This document shows positions 1-8,680 of a stretch of DNA of 64,000 nt, piece after piece. The notes below the pieces were generated by a model. The model did no database searches, was not told the DNA's origin, and was given only the letters and a program-made list of their open reading frames with translations. How positions within the stretch are numbered: the first letter of the stretch is position 1; every line of letters starts with the position of its first letter. This stretch comes from Cellulomonas sp. SLBN-39 (GTDB lineage Bacteria > Actinomycetota > Actinomycetes > Actinomycetales > Cellulomonadaceae). Location: contig NZ_VFOA01000001.1 of NCBI RefSeq assembly GCF_006715865.1, forward strand, positions 2,542,001 to 2,606,000. Direction: 5' to 3'. A program made the translations under genes and the position numbers.

Positions 1-1145
1 CGCCACTGGTAGGTGTAGGTGGCGGGCGACCAGGTGCCGCGAGCGGCCGTGACCTTGCTGCCGACGCGGACGGTCCCGGAGATCGTCGGCGTGGTCGCCG
101 TGAGCACGCCGGTGCCCACGGTCGCCGCGGCGCTGGACTTCGCGGCCGCGGTGTAGCCGGCCTGGCTCCCGGTGACGACGACGCTGAGGGCCTTGCCCCG
201 GTGGGCGGCGGCGGGCGTGAACGTCGGGGACGTCGCACCCGTGACCGCCTTGCCGTCGACCCGCCACTGGTACGCCAGCGTCGTGCCGGCCGTCCACGTG
301 CCCGGCTTCGCGGTGACCTTCGCGCCGACGCGCACGGTGCCCGAGAGCACCGGGACGGCCGTCGTGAGCGACCCGACGGTCACGGGCGGCGTGGCGGCGC
401 TCGTCCCGGAGACGGGCGCGTGGCCCTCGACCGTGGCCGTCACGCGGACGGCGAGCCCTGCCCCCAGGTCGGCGGCACCGACGCGGTAGGTGCTCTGCGT
501 GCCGACCACCGTCCCGCCGCGCAGCCACTCGTGGGTGAGCGTCGCGTCCAGCGGCCAGCCCGCGGTGACCGCGGTCAGCGTCGATCCCACCCGCGGCGTC
601 CCGGTGACGGACGCCGTCCCGGCGCACAGGGCCACCGGGCCGGCGGCGTCGACCCGGACCGTCGCGGGTGCCGTGCCGGGTGCCTCGCCCGTGATCTCGA
701 CCGCGAGGTGCGCGCCGCACGCGGCGGGACCGAGCAGCAGCGAGGGCCCGGTCCCGGCGGGCTCGGTCGCGCCGTCGAGGAACCACGCGTACGCGAACGA
801 CGTACCCTCCGGCGACCACGCCGGGGCGACGGGGTCGACCGTGACGGTCTCCCCGACGGCGAGCGTCCCTGCGACGTGCAGGCTCGCGGCCGCCGGCGGC
901 ACGACGGCTGCGGGGACCTCGTCCTCGACGGGCGCGGCGGGCGGCTCGTCGGCGGGGCGGACGGGCGCGTCGCCCGCAGGATCCTCGGCGACGACGGGGG
1001 CCGGGGCGTCGCCCGGGTCGGCGCTCGCGGGGAGCGCTCCCGCGAGCGAGGTCGCGGCCACGGCGAGCACGGTGGCGGCGGACAGGAGCTGCCGGTGCGC
1101 GCGGGCGGTCAGCCCGGCGGGTCGGCGCGTGCGTGCAGGGGACAT
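1..1145 (-). CDS. Secreted protein with Ig-like repeats (3' end outside window)
   Basis: The gene reads leftwards from an ATG at 1145 and runs off the window, so about 381 residues are visible. The first ~42 residues form a Sec signal peptide: an Arg-rich start, a hydrophobic Ala/Leu/Val core, then a likely cut after Ala-Ser-Ala. A Pro/Ala/Asp-rich linker follows. The rest is a series of ~90-residue repeats with the recurring pattern SGTVRVG-K-VTA--GTW and Tyr-Gln-Trp, typical of bacterial Ig-like surface modules of actinobacteria. An AAGGA ribosome site lies 7 bases before the ATG, and TAGGGT at 1192-1197 (minus strand) could be its -10. The C-terminal part, which would show a sortase or enzymatic domain, is not in the window, so its role is unknown beyond being exported. 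Confidence 0.75.
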   Translation of the reverse strand, partial: MSPARTRRPAGLTARAHRQLLSAATVLAVAATSLAGALPASADPGDAPAPVVAEDPAGDAPVRPADEPPAAPVEDEVPAAVVPPAAASLHVAGTLAVGETVTVDPVAPAWSPEGTSFAYAWFLDGATEPAGTGPSLLLGPAACGAHLAVEITGEAPGTAPATVRVDAAGPVALCAGTASVTGTPRVGSTLTAVTAGWPLDATLTHEWLRGGTVVGTQSTYRVGAADLGAGLAVRVTATVEGHAPVSGTSAATPPVTVGSLTTAVPVLSGTVRVGAKVTAKPGTWTAGTTLAYQWRVDGKAVTGATSPTFTPAAAHRGKALSVVVTGSQAGYTAAAKSSAAATVGTGVLTATTPTISGTVRVGSKVTAARGTWSPATYTYQW

Positions 1146-1381
1146 CGACGTCCTTCGGTGTCGTGCCGGCCCCCCTGGGCCGGGCGGGACGACCCTAGAG
1201 GTCACAGGCCTGCGCAGGGACCGATTTGCGCGCCCGCCGTGCAACGGACGGGCAACGACCACCCGTCCGGACGCGGCCCGTCGCGCACCGGCTCCCGGCG
1301 GCACGCTCGGTAGGCTCGGCGCCGTCCGGCGCACCGGGCACCGGCCCGCCCGGACGGCGTGGCGCGAGCGACGGAGGAACG

Positions 1382-2233
1382 ATGACGACGCAGGGCACGG
1401 GCACGACGGAGCCGGGCGCCACGCCGACGGTCGCGGTGCTGGGCGCCGGCGTCATGGGTGGCACGCTCGTGGCTGGCCTGCGCGCCGGCGGGTGGCCCCC
1501 GGCCGCGGTCGTGGTCGCCGACCCCGACGCCGCCAAGGCTGCCGCGACGGCCGACGAGCACGGCGCGACGGCAGCTGCCGACAACCGGGCCGCCGTGACC
1601 GCCGCGGACGTCGTCCTGCTCGCCGTGAAGCCCGGTGCCGTCCCCGCCGTCCTGGCGGACCTCGCGCCCGCGATGCGCCCCGGCGCCCTCGTGGTGAGCG
1701 TCGCGGCCGGCGTGCCGCTCGCCGTGTACGAGTCCGCGCTGCCGGCGGGGACGCCGGTGGTCCGGGTCATGCCCAACACCCCCGCGCTGGTCGGCAAGGG
1801 CGCGTCGGCCACCGCCCCGGGCGCAGCGGCGGGGGACGAGCACCTCGCCCTCGTCGAGCGCATGCTCGCCGCCACGGGCGTCGTCGTGCGCGTCGCGGAG
1901 AAGGACATGGACGCCGTCACGGCACTGTCCGGGTCGGGCCCGGCGTACGTGTTCTACGTGATCGACGCGCTCGCCGAGGCCGGCGTCCTGCTGGGGCTGC
2001 CGCGGGACCTGGCGACGACCCTCGCGGTCGCGACCGTCGAGGGGGCCGGGGCGATGGTCGCGCAGACCGGCGAGCACCCCGCGGTGCTGCGCGAGCGCGT
2101 GTCGTCGCCGGGCGGCACCACGGTGGCGGGCGTCGCGGCCCTGGACGCGCACGCGGTGCGGGCCGGGCTCGTCGCGGGGGTGCGGGCCGCGGCCGAGCGC
2201 TCGCGCGAGCTGGGCCGGCCGGCGGGGGCGTGA
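1382..2233 (+). CDS. proC: Pyrroline-5-carboxylate reductase
   Basis: This 283-residue protein catalyses the last step of proline synthesis, the NAD(P)H reduction of 1-pyrroline-5-carboxylate, in the cytosol. The N-terminal Rossmann loop VAVLGAGVMGG is at residues 17-27, the family motif RVMPNTPALVG is near 127, SGSGPAYVF near 182 and SPGGTT near 241, all as expected for ProC, and the length is normal. The ATG was chosen because GGAGGA at about 1373-1378 sits just in front of it; longer upstream frames have no ribosome site. The stop overlaps the GTG of the following regulator (GTGA), so the two are probably translated together, although a link between proline synthesis and an arabinose-type regulator is not expected. 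Confidence 0.93.
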   Translation: MTTQGTGTTEPGATPTVAVLGAGVMGGTLVAGLRAGGWPPAAVVVADPDAAKAAATADEHGATAAADNRAAVTAADVVLLAVKPGAVPAVLADLAPAMRPGALVVSVAAGVPLAVYESALPAGTPVVRVMPNTPALVGKGASATAPGAAAGDEHLALVERMLAATGVVVRVAEKDMDAVTALSGSGPAYVFYVIDALAEAGVLLGLPRDLATTLAVATVEGAGAMVAQTGEHPAVLRERVSSPGGTTVAGVAALDAHAVRAGLVAGVRAAAERSRELGRPAGA

Positions 2234-3336
2234 CCGCCGTGGCGGCCGACGGCCCGGCGCCGCGCGCGGCGGACGGGCACGCCCCGGCCCGCCCGCCGGC
2301 GATGAGCGACGTCGCGGCGCTCGCGGGCGTGTCCCACCAGACCGTCTCGCGCGTCCTCAACGACCACCCGAGCGTGCGCCCGGCGACCCGGGCCCGGGTG
2401 GTGGAGGCGATCGCGACGCTCGGGTACCGGCGCAACCTCGCGGCCCGTGCGCTGGTGACCCGCCGCACGGGCACGATCGGCGTGATCACGCCGGCGACGG
2501 CGCTGTACGGCCCGACGAGCACCCTGGTGGCGTGCGAGCAGGCGGCGCGGGACGCGGGCGCGTACGTCTCGGTGGCGACGCTGCGCACGTTCTCGCCCGA
2601 CGACGTCGTGACGGTGGTGGAGCACTTCCTCGTGCAGGGCGTCGACGGGATCGTCGTGGTGGCGCCGCGCACCGAGACCCTGGAGGCGCTGCGCTCGGTG
2701 CACGCCCCGGTGCCGGTGGTCGTCGTCTCGTCGGCCCCGCAGCCGGGCGGCCGGGCGGTGGCGGTCGACCAGCACGCGGGCGGGCGGATGGCCACGGAGC
2801 ACCTGCTGGCGCTGGGGCACGAGACGGTCGTGCACGTGGCGGGCCCGCCGGAGTGGTTCGACGCCGGCGACCGGCTGCGCGGCTGGCGGGCCGCGCTGGA
2901 GGCGGCGGACCGACGGGTGCCGCCGCCGATCGCGACGGGCTGGTCGGCGGCGGACGGGTTCGCGGTCGGCGGTCGGCTGGTGGCGCAGGGGCTGCCGTCG
3001 GCGGTGTTCGCGGCGAACGACCAGCTCGCGCTGGGTCTGCTGCGGGCGTTCCGGGTCGCGGGGGTGCGGGTGCCGCAGGACGTGGCCGTGGTGGGCTTCG
3101 ACGACGAGCCGGGCACGGCGTTCTACGACCCGCCGCTGACGACGGTCCGGCAGGGGTTCGCCGAGCTGGGGCGGCGGGCGGTGCGCGCGGTGCTCGACGC
3201 GGGGGCTGCGGGGCCCGCCCCGGCTGCCGCGCCGGACCCGTCGGCCGCGACGGACGGGTCGTTCGTCCCTGGGCTGATCGCGCCGGAGCTGGTGGTCCGC
3301 GAGAGCACGGTCGCGGGGTCCGGGCCGGGCGGGTGA
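2230..3336 (+). CDS. LacI-family regulator, probable arabinose operon repressor
   Basis: A 368-residue LacI/GalR-type repressor. The helix-turn-helix is at residues 25-44 (MSDVAALAGVSHQTVSRVLN), followed by the hinge and a periplasmic-binding-protein-like sensor domain ending with the family signature VAVVGFDDEPG and LTTVRQ. I place the start at the GTG that overlaps the proC stop. An ATG at 2302 begins exactly at the DNA-binding domain and is the alternative; the 24 residues in between are low complexity. The gene lies directly upstream of araB in the same direction, with a LacI-type palindrome (3365-3382) between them, so control of araBDA in response to L-arabinose or a derivative is the likely job. 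The ligand is inferred from context only. Confidence 0.85.
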   Translation: MTAVAADGPAPRAADGHAPARPPAMSDVAALAGVSHQTVSRVLNDHPSVRPATRARVVEAIATLGYRRNLAARALVTRRTGTIGVITPATALYGPTSTLVACEQAARDAGAYVSVATLRTFSPDDVVTVVEHFLVQGVDGIVVVAPRTETLEALRSVHAPVPVVVVSSAPQPGGRAVAVDQHAGGRMATEHLLALGHETVVHVAGPPEWFDAGDRLRGWRAALEAADRRVPPPIATGWSAADGFAVGGRLVAQGLPSAVFAANDQLALGLLRAFRVAGVRVPQDVAVVGFDDEPGTAFYDPPLTTVRQGFAELGRRAVRAVLDAGAAGPAPAAAPDPSAATDGSFVPGLIAPELVVRESTVAGSGPGG

Positions 3337-3364
3337 GACCTGCCGGGGACGTTTCGCCGCGCGG

Positions 3365-3382
3365 CATGTGAGCGCTAACATG
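3365..3382. promoter_or_regulatory. LacI-type operator in front of araBDA
   Basis: CATGTGAGCGCTAACATG is an 18-base palindrome with only one mismatched pair, centred on AGCGCT, the usual core of LacI-family operators. It lies between the upstream LacI gene and the araB leader. TAACAT inside it (3376-3381) may be the -10 of the araB promoter, with a weak TTTCGC 18 bases upstream, so a bound repressor would block the promoter. Operator role is inferred from the symmetry and position. Confidence 0.7.
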
Positions 3383-3485
3383 ATGGCGTCGCCGGCAGCC
3401 CGCCGACGACGCGCCCCCGGGGTGCCGACGCGTCGACGCGTCCGCGCCGCCCCGCCGGGCGCACGAGACCTCGGGACGGAGCGAC

Positions 3486-3572
3486 ATGGCTGTCGACCCC
3501 CAGCGCCACCCGTCGGTGGCCGCGGACCACGCACCCAGCACGGCACGGCACGCCGCGGGACGGACCCTGTGA
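3486..3572 (+). CDS. Possible 28-residue leader peptide coupled to araB
   Basis: A short frame starts with ATG at 3486, five bases after a good ribosome site (GGACGGA, 3474-3480), and encodes 28 residues rich in Ala, His, Arg and Pro. Its TGA (3570-3572) overlaps the GTG start of araB (3569-3571) in a GTGA junction, the same arrangement used by real gene pairs in this window. araB itself has only a weak ribosome site, so ribosomes ending this frame could restart on araB. No membrane segment or known domain is present. It could be a regulatory leader or a chance frame; conservation is not known to me. Confidence 0.4.
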   Translation: MAVDPQRHPSVAADHAPSTARHAAGRTL

Positions 3573-5179
3573 GCGCGCCGACGGCCGAGCGGGTCGCCCA
3601 GGTCCGCGCCGCGATCGAGCAGGGCCGCACGAGCCTGGGCATCGAGCTCGGCTCCACGCGCATCAAGGCCTGCCTGATCGGCCCCGACCACGCCCCGGTC
3701 GCCAGCGGCGGGCACGCGTGGGAGAACCAGCTCGTCGACCGCACGTGGACCTACCCGCTCGACGCGGTGTGGACGGGCCTGCAGGCCGCGGTCGCCGAGC
3801 TGCACGCGGACGTCGAGCGGCAGTACGGCGTGCGGCTGACCTCGGTCGGCGCGCTCGGCGTCTCCGCGATGATGCACGGCTACCTGGCCTTCGACGCGAG
3901 CGGCGAGCTGCTCGTGCCGTTCCGCACGTGGCGCAACACCTCCACGGGCCCGGCGGCGGCCGCGCTGACCGAGCTCTTCGGCTACAACGTGCCGCTGCGC
4001 TGGTCGGTCGCGCACCTGTACCAGGCGGTGCTGGACGCCGAGCCGCACGTGCCGCAGATCGCCTCGCTGACCACCCTCGCGGGCTACGTGCACCGCCGCC
4101 TGACGGGCGAGCACGTGCTCGGCGTCGGCGACGCGTCGGGCATGTTCCCGGTCGACCCGGCCACGCGCGACTACGACGCCACGATGGTCAGGGCCTTCGA
4201 CGCGCTCGTGGCCGACCGCCACCCCGGCCTGCGCGTGACCGACCTGCTGCCCCGGGTGCTGCTCGCGGGCCAGGAGGCCGGCCGCCTCACGCCCGAGGGC
4301 GCCGCGCTGCTCGACCCCACGGGCACCCTCGCCGCCGGTGCGCCCGTCTGCCCGCCGGAGGGCGACGCGGGCACGGGCATGGTCGCCACCAACGCCGTCG
4401 CGCCCCGCACGGGCAACGTCAGCGTCGGCACGTCGATCTTCGCGATGGTCGTGCTGGAGCGGGCGCTGGCCCGGGTGCACCACGAGATCGACCTGGTCAC
4501 GACGCCCGCCGGCGACCTCGTGGCGATGGTGCACTGCAACAACGGCGCCAGCGAGCTGGGCGTGTGGGCCGAGGTCTTCGGCCAGTTCGCCACGGCCCTC
4601 GGCCACCCGGCCGGGCAGGACGAGGTCTTCGCGGCCCTGCTGGGCTCCGCGCTCGACGGCGAGGCCGACGGCGGCGGGCTGCTGGCCTACAACTACCTCG
4701 CGGGCGAGCCCGTGACCGGCCTGGACGAGGGGCGCCCGCTGGTCGTGCGGACCCCGGACAGCCGGCTCACGCTGGCGAACTTCGTCCGCACGCAGGTGTA
4801 CGGCGCGTTCGGCACGCTGAGCCTGGGCATGCAGGTGCTCGCGGACGAGGGCGTCGAGCTCGACGCGCTGTTCGCGCACGGCGGGCTGTTCCGCACGGCG
4901 GGCGTCGCGCAGCGGCTGCTGGCCGCGGCGGTCGGCGCCCCGGTGGCGGTCGGCACGACCGCGGGCGAGGGTGGCGCGTGGGGCATCGCGGTCCTGGCCG
5001 CGTACCTCGGGCACGCCGACGGTCAGGACCTCGGCACGTACCTCGGCACGCAGGTGTTCGCCGGGGCGGACGTCGTCGTGGCCGAGCCCGACCCCGCCGA
5101 CGTGGCCGGCTACGCGACCTTCCTCGAGCGCTACCGCGCCGGCCTCGCGGTCGAGCGCGCGGCGACCGAGGCGCTCTGA
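3569..5179 (+). CDS. araB: FGGY-family carbohydrate kinase, probable L-ribulokinase
   Basis: A 536-residue FGGY kinase, expected to phosphorylate L-ribulose at O5 with ATP. The N-terminal phosphate loop GIELGSTRIK is at residues 24-33; the C-terminal half carries HGGLFRTAGVAQRLLAAA and the ATP-site stretch TTAGEGGAWGIA typical of the FGGY fold. Function within this broad family is taken from the neighbours: araD and araA follow directly. I chose the GTG at 3569, which overlaps the stop of the small leader frame. A start at 3368 is in frame but would lie inside the operator and adds ~67 residues of Arg/Pro-rich sequence with no homology-like features, so I reject it. Confidence 0.85.
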   Translation: MSAPTAERVAQVRAAIEQGRTSLGIELGSTRIKACLIGPDHAPVASGGHAWENQLVDRTWTYPLDAVWTGLQAAVAELHADVERQYGVRLTSVGALGVSAMMHGYLAFDASGELLVPFRTWRNTSTGPAAAALTELFGYNVPLRWSVAHLYQAVLDAEPHVPQIASLTTLAGYVHRRLTGEHVLGVGDASGMFPVDPATRDYDATMVRAFDALVADRHPGLRVTDLLPRVLLAGQEAGRLTPEGAALLDPTGTLAAGAPVCPPEGDAGTGMVATNAVAPRTGNVSVGTSIFAMVVLERALARVHHEIDLVTTPAGDLVAMVHCNNGASELGVWAEVFGQFATALGHPAGQDEVFAALLGSALDGEADGGGLLAYNYLAGEPVTGLDEGRPLVVRTPDSRLTLANFVRTQVYGAFGTLSLGMQVLADEGVELDALFAHGGLFRTAGVAQRLLAAAVGAPVAVGTTAGEGGAWGIAVLAAYLGHADGQDLGTYLGTQVFAGADVVVAEPDPADVAGYATFLERYRAGLAVERAATEAL

Positions 5180-5257
5180 GCGCGTGACGGCCCCGCACGT
5201 GACGACGGACCAGCGCGCCCCCGGCCGGGCGCTCACGACGACCCCGCAGGAGATCCG

Positions 5258-5974
5258 ATGACGACGACCCTCGACGCGTACCCGCAGGCCGTGCGCGACG
5301 CCGTGGCCCAGGCGCGCACGTCCGTGTCCGCGCTGCACGCCGAGCTGCCCCGCTGGGGCCTGGTGGTGTGGACCGCCGGCAACGTCTCCCAGCGCGTGGT
5401 CGTGGACCCCGCGGCGGGCCCCGGCCCGGACGACCTGCTCGTCATCAAGCCCTCGGGCGTGACGTACGACGAGCTGACGCCCGAGGCGATGGTCGTGTGC
5501 GACCTCGACGCGAACCTCGTCGACGGCACCCGCGCCCCGTCGTCGGACACCGCGGCGCACGCCTACGTCTACACGAACATGCCGGAGGTCGGCGGCGTGG
5601 TGCACACGCACTCGACGTACGCGACCGCCTGGGCGGCGCGCGCCGAGCCGGTGCCGTGCGTGCTGACGATGATGGCCGACGAGTTCGGCGGCCCCATCCC
5701 GATCGGTCCGTTCGCGCTCATCGGCGACGACTCCATCGGCCGGGGGATCGTCGAGACCCTGCGCGACTCGCGCAGCCCGGCCGTGCTGATGCGCAACCAC
5801 GGCCCGTTCACGATCGGCAAGGACGCCAAGGCCGCCGTGAAGGCCGCGGTCATGGTCGAGGAGGTCGCCCGGACCGTCCACATCAGCCGCCAGCTCGGCG
5901 AGCCGCTGCCCATCGAGCAGCAGCACGTCGACTCCCTGTACGCCCGTTACCAGAACGTCTACGGCCAGCACTGA
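5258..5974 (+). CDS. araD: L-ribulose-5-phosphate 4-epimerase
   Basis: A 238-residue class II aldolase-fold enzyme that converts L-ribulose 5-phosphate to D-xylulose 5-phosphate, feeding the pentose phosphate pathway. Visible family features are the phosphate-binding TAGNVSQR near residue 38, the [10 protein letters not shown] stretch near 65, the zinc-binding HTHST near 115 and RNHGPF near 180; a third zinc histidine probably lies in ARTVHISRQ. Length matches the family (about 230). The ATG follows an AGGAG ribosome site by 7 bases. It sits 78 bases after araB and 20 before araA, so the three form one operon in the order B-D-A. Confidence 0.93.
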   Translation: MTTTLDAYPQAVRDAVAQARTSVSALHAELPRWGLVVWTAGNVSQRVVVDPAAGPGPDDLLVIKPSGVTYDELTPEAMVVCDLDANLVDGTRAPSSDTAAHAYVYTNMPEVGGVVHTHSTYATAWAARAEPVPCVLTMMADEFGGPIPIGPFALIGDDSIGRGIVETLRDSRSPAVLMRNHGPFTIGKDAKAAVKAAVMVEEVARTVHISRQLGEPLPIEQQHVDSLYARYQNVYGQH

Positions 5975-5994
5975 CGCGGCCGGTGAGGAGAGAC

Positions 5995-7503
5995 ATGAGC
6001 AAGGCATACGAGGGTCGCGAGATCTGGTTCTTCACCGGCTCGCAGGACCTGTACGGCGAGGAGACGCTCGCGCAGGTCGCGGCGCAGTCGCAGGAGGTCG
6101 CGGCCGCGCTCGAGGCGTCGTCCGACGTCCCGGCGACCGTGGTGTGGAAGCCCGTCCTCAAGGACTCCGAGGCGATCCGCCGGGCGATGCTCGACGCGAA
6201 CAGCGACGACAAGGTGCTCGGCGTCGTCACGTGGATGCACACGTTCAGCCCCGCGAAGATGTGGATCACGGGCCTGGACCTGCTGCGCAAGCCGCTGCTG
6301 CACCTGCACACGCAGGCGAACGTCGAGCTGCCGTGGGACACCATCGACTTCGACTTCATGAACCTCAACCAGGCCGCGCACGGCGACCGCGAGTACGCGT
6401 ACATCGCCACCCGCCTGGGCCTGCCGCGCACCACGGTGTCCGGCCACGTGTCGAACCCGGCCGTGACGTCGCGCATCGGCACCTGGGTGCGGGCGGCCGC
6501 GGGCTGGCAGGCCGTGCAGGACCTGCGCCTGGTCCGCTTCGGCGACAACATGCGCAACGTCGCGGTCACCGAGGGCGACAAGACCGAGGCGGAGATCCGC
6601 CTGGGCGTCTCGGTGAACACGTGGGGCGTCAACGACCTGGTCGCGGCCGTGGAGGCCGTCGACGAGGCCGCGGTCGACGCGCTGGTGGCCCAGTACGAGG
6701 AGCTCTACGACGTCGTCCCCGAGCTGCGGGCCGGCGGCGGGCGCCACGAGTCGCTGCGGTACGCGGCGCGCCAGGAGATCGCGATCGAGGGCTTCCTCGT
6801 CGAGCGCGGCGCGATGGCGTTCACGACCAACTTCGAGGACCTCGGCGAGCTGCGCCAGCTGCCCGGCCTGGCCGTGCAGCGGCTGATGGCCAAGGGCTAC
6901 GGCTTCGGCGCCGAGGGCGACTGGAAGACGGCCGTGCTGGTGCGGGCCGCGAAGGTCATGGGCCAGGGCCTGCCGGGCGGGGCCTCGCTCATGGAGGACT
7001 ACACCTACGACCTGACGCCGGGCGCGGAGAAGATCCTGGGCGCGCACATGCTCGAGATCTGCCCGACGCTGACCACGTCGAAGCCGCGCGTGGAGGTGCA
7101 CCCGCTGGGCATCGGCGGCAAGGAGGACCCGGTCCGCATGGTGTTCGACACCGACGCGGGCCCGGGCGTCGTGGTCTCGCTCGCGGACATGCGCGAGCGG
7201 TTCCGTCTCACGGCCAACGTGGTCGACGTGGTCCCGCCGACGGCCGACCTGCCGCACCTGCCGGTGGCGCGCGCGGTCTGGGAGCCCCGGCCGGACTTCA
7301 CGACGTCGTCCGAGTCGTGGCTGGCGGCCGGCGGTGCGCACCACACGGTGCTGACCACGGCCGTGGGTGTCGAGGCGTGGGAGATCTTCGCCGACCTCGC
7401 CCGCACGGAGCTGCTCGTCATCGACGAGCACACCACGCGTCGCGGCTTCCGCGACCAGCTGCGCTGGAACCAGGTCTACTTCCGCGTGGCGCAGGGCCTC
7501 TGA
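5995..7503 (+). CDS. araA: L-arabinose isomerase
   Basis: A 502-residue enzyme interconverting L-arabinose and L-ribulose, close to the ~500 residues of known AraA proteins. The opening [17 protein letters not shown] is diagnostic, and the metal-site and substrate regions [37 protein letters not shown] and [16 protein letters not shown] are all present. The ATG is preceded by GGTGAGGAG. It is the last gene of araBDA and is followed by a 13-bp hairpin terminator. No sugar transporter is in this operon; uptake of free arabinose must use another system or arrive as oligomers through the importer at 18.3-21.6 kb. Confidence 0.96.
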   Translation: MSKAYEGREIWFFTGSQDLYGEETLAQVAAQSQEVAAALEASSDVPATVVWKPVLKDSEAIRRAMLDANSDDKVLGVVTWMHTFSPAKMWITGLDLLRKPLLHLHTQANVELPWDTIDFDFMNLNQAAHGDREYAYIATRLGLPRTTVSGHVSNPAVTSRIGTWVRAAAGWQAVQDLRLVRFGDNMRNVAVTEGDKTEAEIRLGVSVNTWGVNDLVAAVEAVDEAAVDALVAQYEELYDVVPELRAGGGRHESLRYAARQEIAIEGFLVERGAMAFTTNFEDLGELRQLPGLAVQRLMAKGYGFGAEGDWKTAVLVRAAKVMGQGLPGGASLMEDYTYDLTPGAEKILGAHMLEICPTLTTSKPRVEVHPLGIGGKEDPVRMVFDTDAGPGVVVSLADMRERFRLTANVVDVVPPTADLPHLPVARAVWEPRPDFTTSSESWLAAGGAHHTVLTTAVGVEAWEIFADLARTELLVIDEHTTRRGFRDQLRWNQVYFRVAQGL

Positions 7504-7539
7504 GCCCACCTGCCGGGTGAGAGGCCCGGCTCCAGGACC

Positions 7540-7580
7540 GACGCCCGTCCTCGTCCCGCCGCCGGGGGAGGACGGGCGTC
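7540..7580 (+). terminator. Hairpin terminator after araA
   Basis: Perfect 13-base inverted repeat GACGCCCGTCCTC (7540-7552) and GAGGACGGGCGTC (7568-7580) with a 15-base loop, beginning 37 bases after the araA stop. There is no U-tract, which is common for actinobacterial terminators. Confidence 0.75.
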
Positions 7581-7656
7581 GCCGTGCCCGGTCCACGGCA
7601 GGCGTCCCGCTCCGGGCGAAATGTCAGGACGGGCGCCACCTCTGTGACGACGGGGT

Positions 7657-7685
7657 TTGACGTCCCCTGCCGTGGTGACTACGCT
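7657..7685 (+). promoter_or_regulatory. Strong promoter-like pair with no gene downstream
   Basis: TTGACG (7657-7662) and TACGCT (7680-7685) are separated by exactly 17 bases, one of the best sigma70-type matches in the window. It points rightwards, away from the araBDA terminator, and expected transcription starts near 7692. The only gene reached within 3 kb, ppk2, is on the opposite strand. A palindrome follows directly (7702-7738). Confidence 0.55.
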
Positions 7686-7701
7686 CACATGCTGCTGGGG
7701 G

Positions 7702-7738
7702 GTGGACGTGGGAGCGCTGGCAGCGCTCCCACGTCCAC
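7702..7738. promoter_or_regulatory. Long palindrome with two overlapping CebR/CelR-like boxes
   Basis: Perfect 17-base arms (7702-7718 and 7722-7738) around a GGC loop. Inside it, 7718-7731 matches the known CebR/CelR cellulose-regulator box TGGGAGCGCTCCCA at 13 of 14 positions and 7709-7722 at 12 of 14. Placed about +10 to +46 of the promoter just upstream, it would suit a repressor site; it could equally fold as an RNA hairpin and end transcription. The rest of 7581-7801 shows no gene. Confidence 0.5.
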
Positions 7739-7801
7739 GTCCGTCTGCGCGGCCGCGGCGGCCGCGCGCCCCTGCTCCGCGCCCCGTCCGCCGTCGGCGG
7801 G

Positions 7802-8665
7802 TCAGCGCGACGCGTCGAGCCGGGCGAGCTCCGCGGCGACGTCGTACCTCGGCTCCGGCCAGCCCAGGCCCAGCCGGTCCAGCGCCCCGTGCAGCAGCGC
7901 CGTCACGGCCAGCCGGGCGTACCACTTCCGGTCGGCCGGCACCACGTACCACGGCGCCGCGTCCGTCGACGTGCGCGCCAGGGTCGCCTCGTACGCCTCC
8001 TCGTAGGCGCCGCGCCGCAGCCGGGCGTCCACGTCCGACGGGTCGTACTTCCAGTGCTTCTCGGGCTGCGTCAGCCGTGTGCGCAGCCGGGCGTGCTGCT
8101 CGTCGGCCGAGACCCACAGCAGCACCTTGACGACCGTGGTGCCCGCGGCGACGACCTCCTCCTCGAACCGCACGATCTCGTCGTACCGGCGCTCCAGCAC
8201 GTCGGGCGCCACGAGCCCCTCGACGCGTGGCACGAGCACGTCCTCGTGGTGCGACCGGTCGAACACGCCGATCCGGCCCGCCGGCGGCAGGGCCGCCCGC
8301 ACGCGCTGCAGGAAGTGCTGCTCGCGCTCCGCGGGCGTCGGCACCCCGAAGGCACGTAGCGCGACCCCCTGCGGGTCGACCATGCCGAGGACCTCGCGCA
8401 CCACGCCGCCCTTGCCGGCCGTGTCCGGCCCCTGCAGCACCAGCAGCACCGAGCGGGTGCCGCCCGTGCGTCCGTGCGCGTAGAGCCGCTCCTGCAGGTC
8501 CGCGAGCCGCACCCCCGTCGCGGCCATGGCGGCGCGCCCGTCGGCCTTGGACCCGGTGAATCCGGGCGTGGCCCGCGCGTCGAGGTCCGCGAGCCGCAGC
8601 CCCGGCCCGGCCCGCAGGGCGTCCTCGACGGGCGTTCCCCACAGCTGCCTGACGGCGTCCGTCAC
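7802..8665 (-). CDS. PPK2-family polyphosphate kinase
   Basis: A 287-residue PPK2 protein, a cytosolic enzyme that moves phosphate between polyphosphate and nucleotides. The Walker A loop GPDTAGKGG is at residues 79-87 and the Walker B/lid region FDRSHHEDVLVPRV begins near 135; lengths fit a single-domain class I PPK2. Whether it prefers ADP, GDP or AMP cannot be read from the sequence. The start is a GTG at 8665 with GGGAGGG a few bases upstream. It lies 15 bases downstream of trkA on the same strand, so it is probably the last gene of a trkH-trkA-ppk2 unit. Confidence 0.9.
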   Translation of the reverse strand: MTDAVRQLWGTPVEDALRAGPGLRLADLDARATPGFTGSKADGRAAMAATGVRLADLQERLYAHGRTGGTRSVLLVLQGPDTAGKGGVVREVLGMVDPQGVALRAFGVPTPAEREQHFLQRVRAALPPAGRIGVFDRSHHEDVLVPRVEGLVAPDVLERRYDEIVRFEEEVVAAGTTVVKVLLWVSADEQHARLRTRLTQPEKHWKYDPSDVDARLRRGAYEEAYEATLARTSTDAAPWYVVPADRKWYARLAVTALLHGALDRLGLGWPEPRYDVAAELARLDASR

Positions 8666-8680
8666 GATGCCCTCCCGGGG

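Noticed and set aside
3368-3568. An upstream start for araB adding 67 residues.
   Set aside because: It would start inside the LacI-type operator, has no ribosome site and encodes Arg/Pro-rich sequence without family features.
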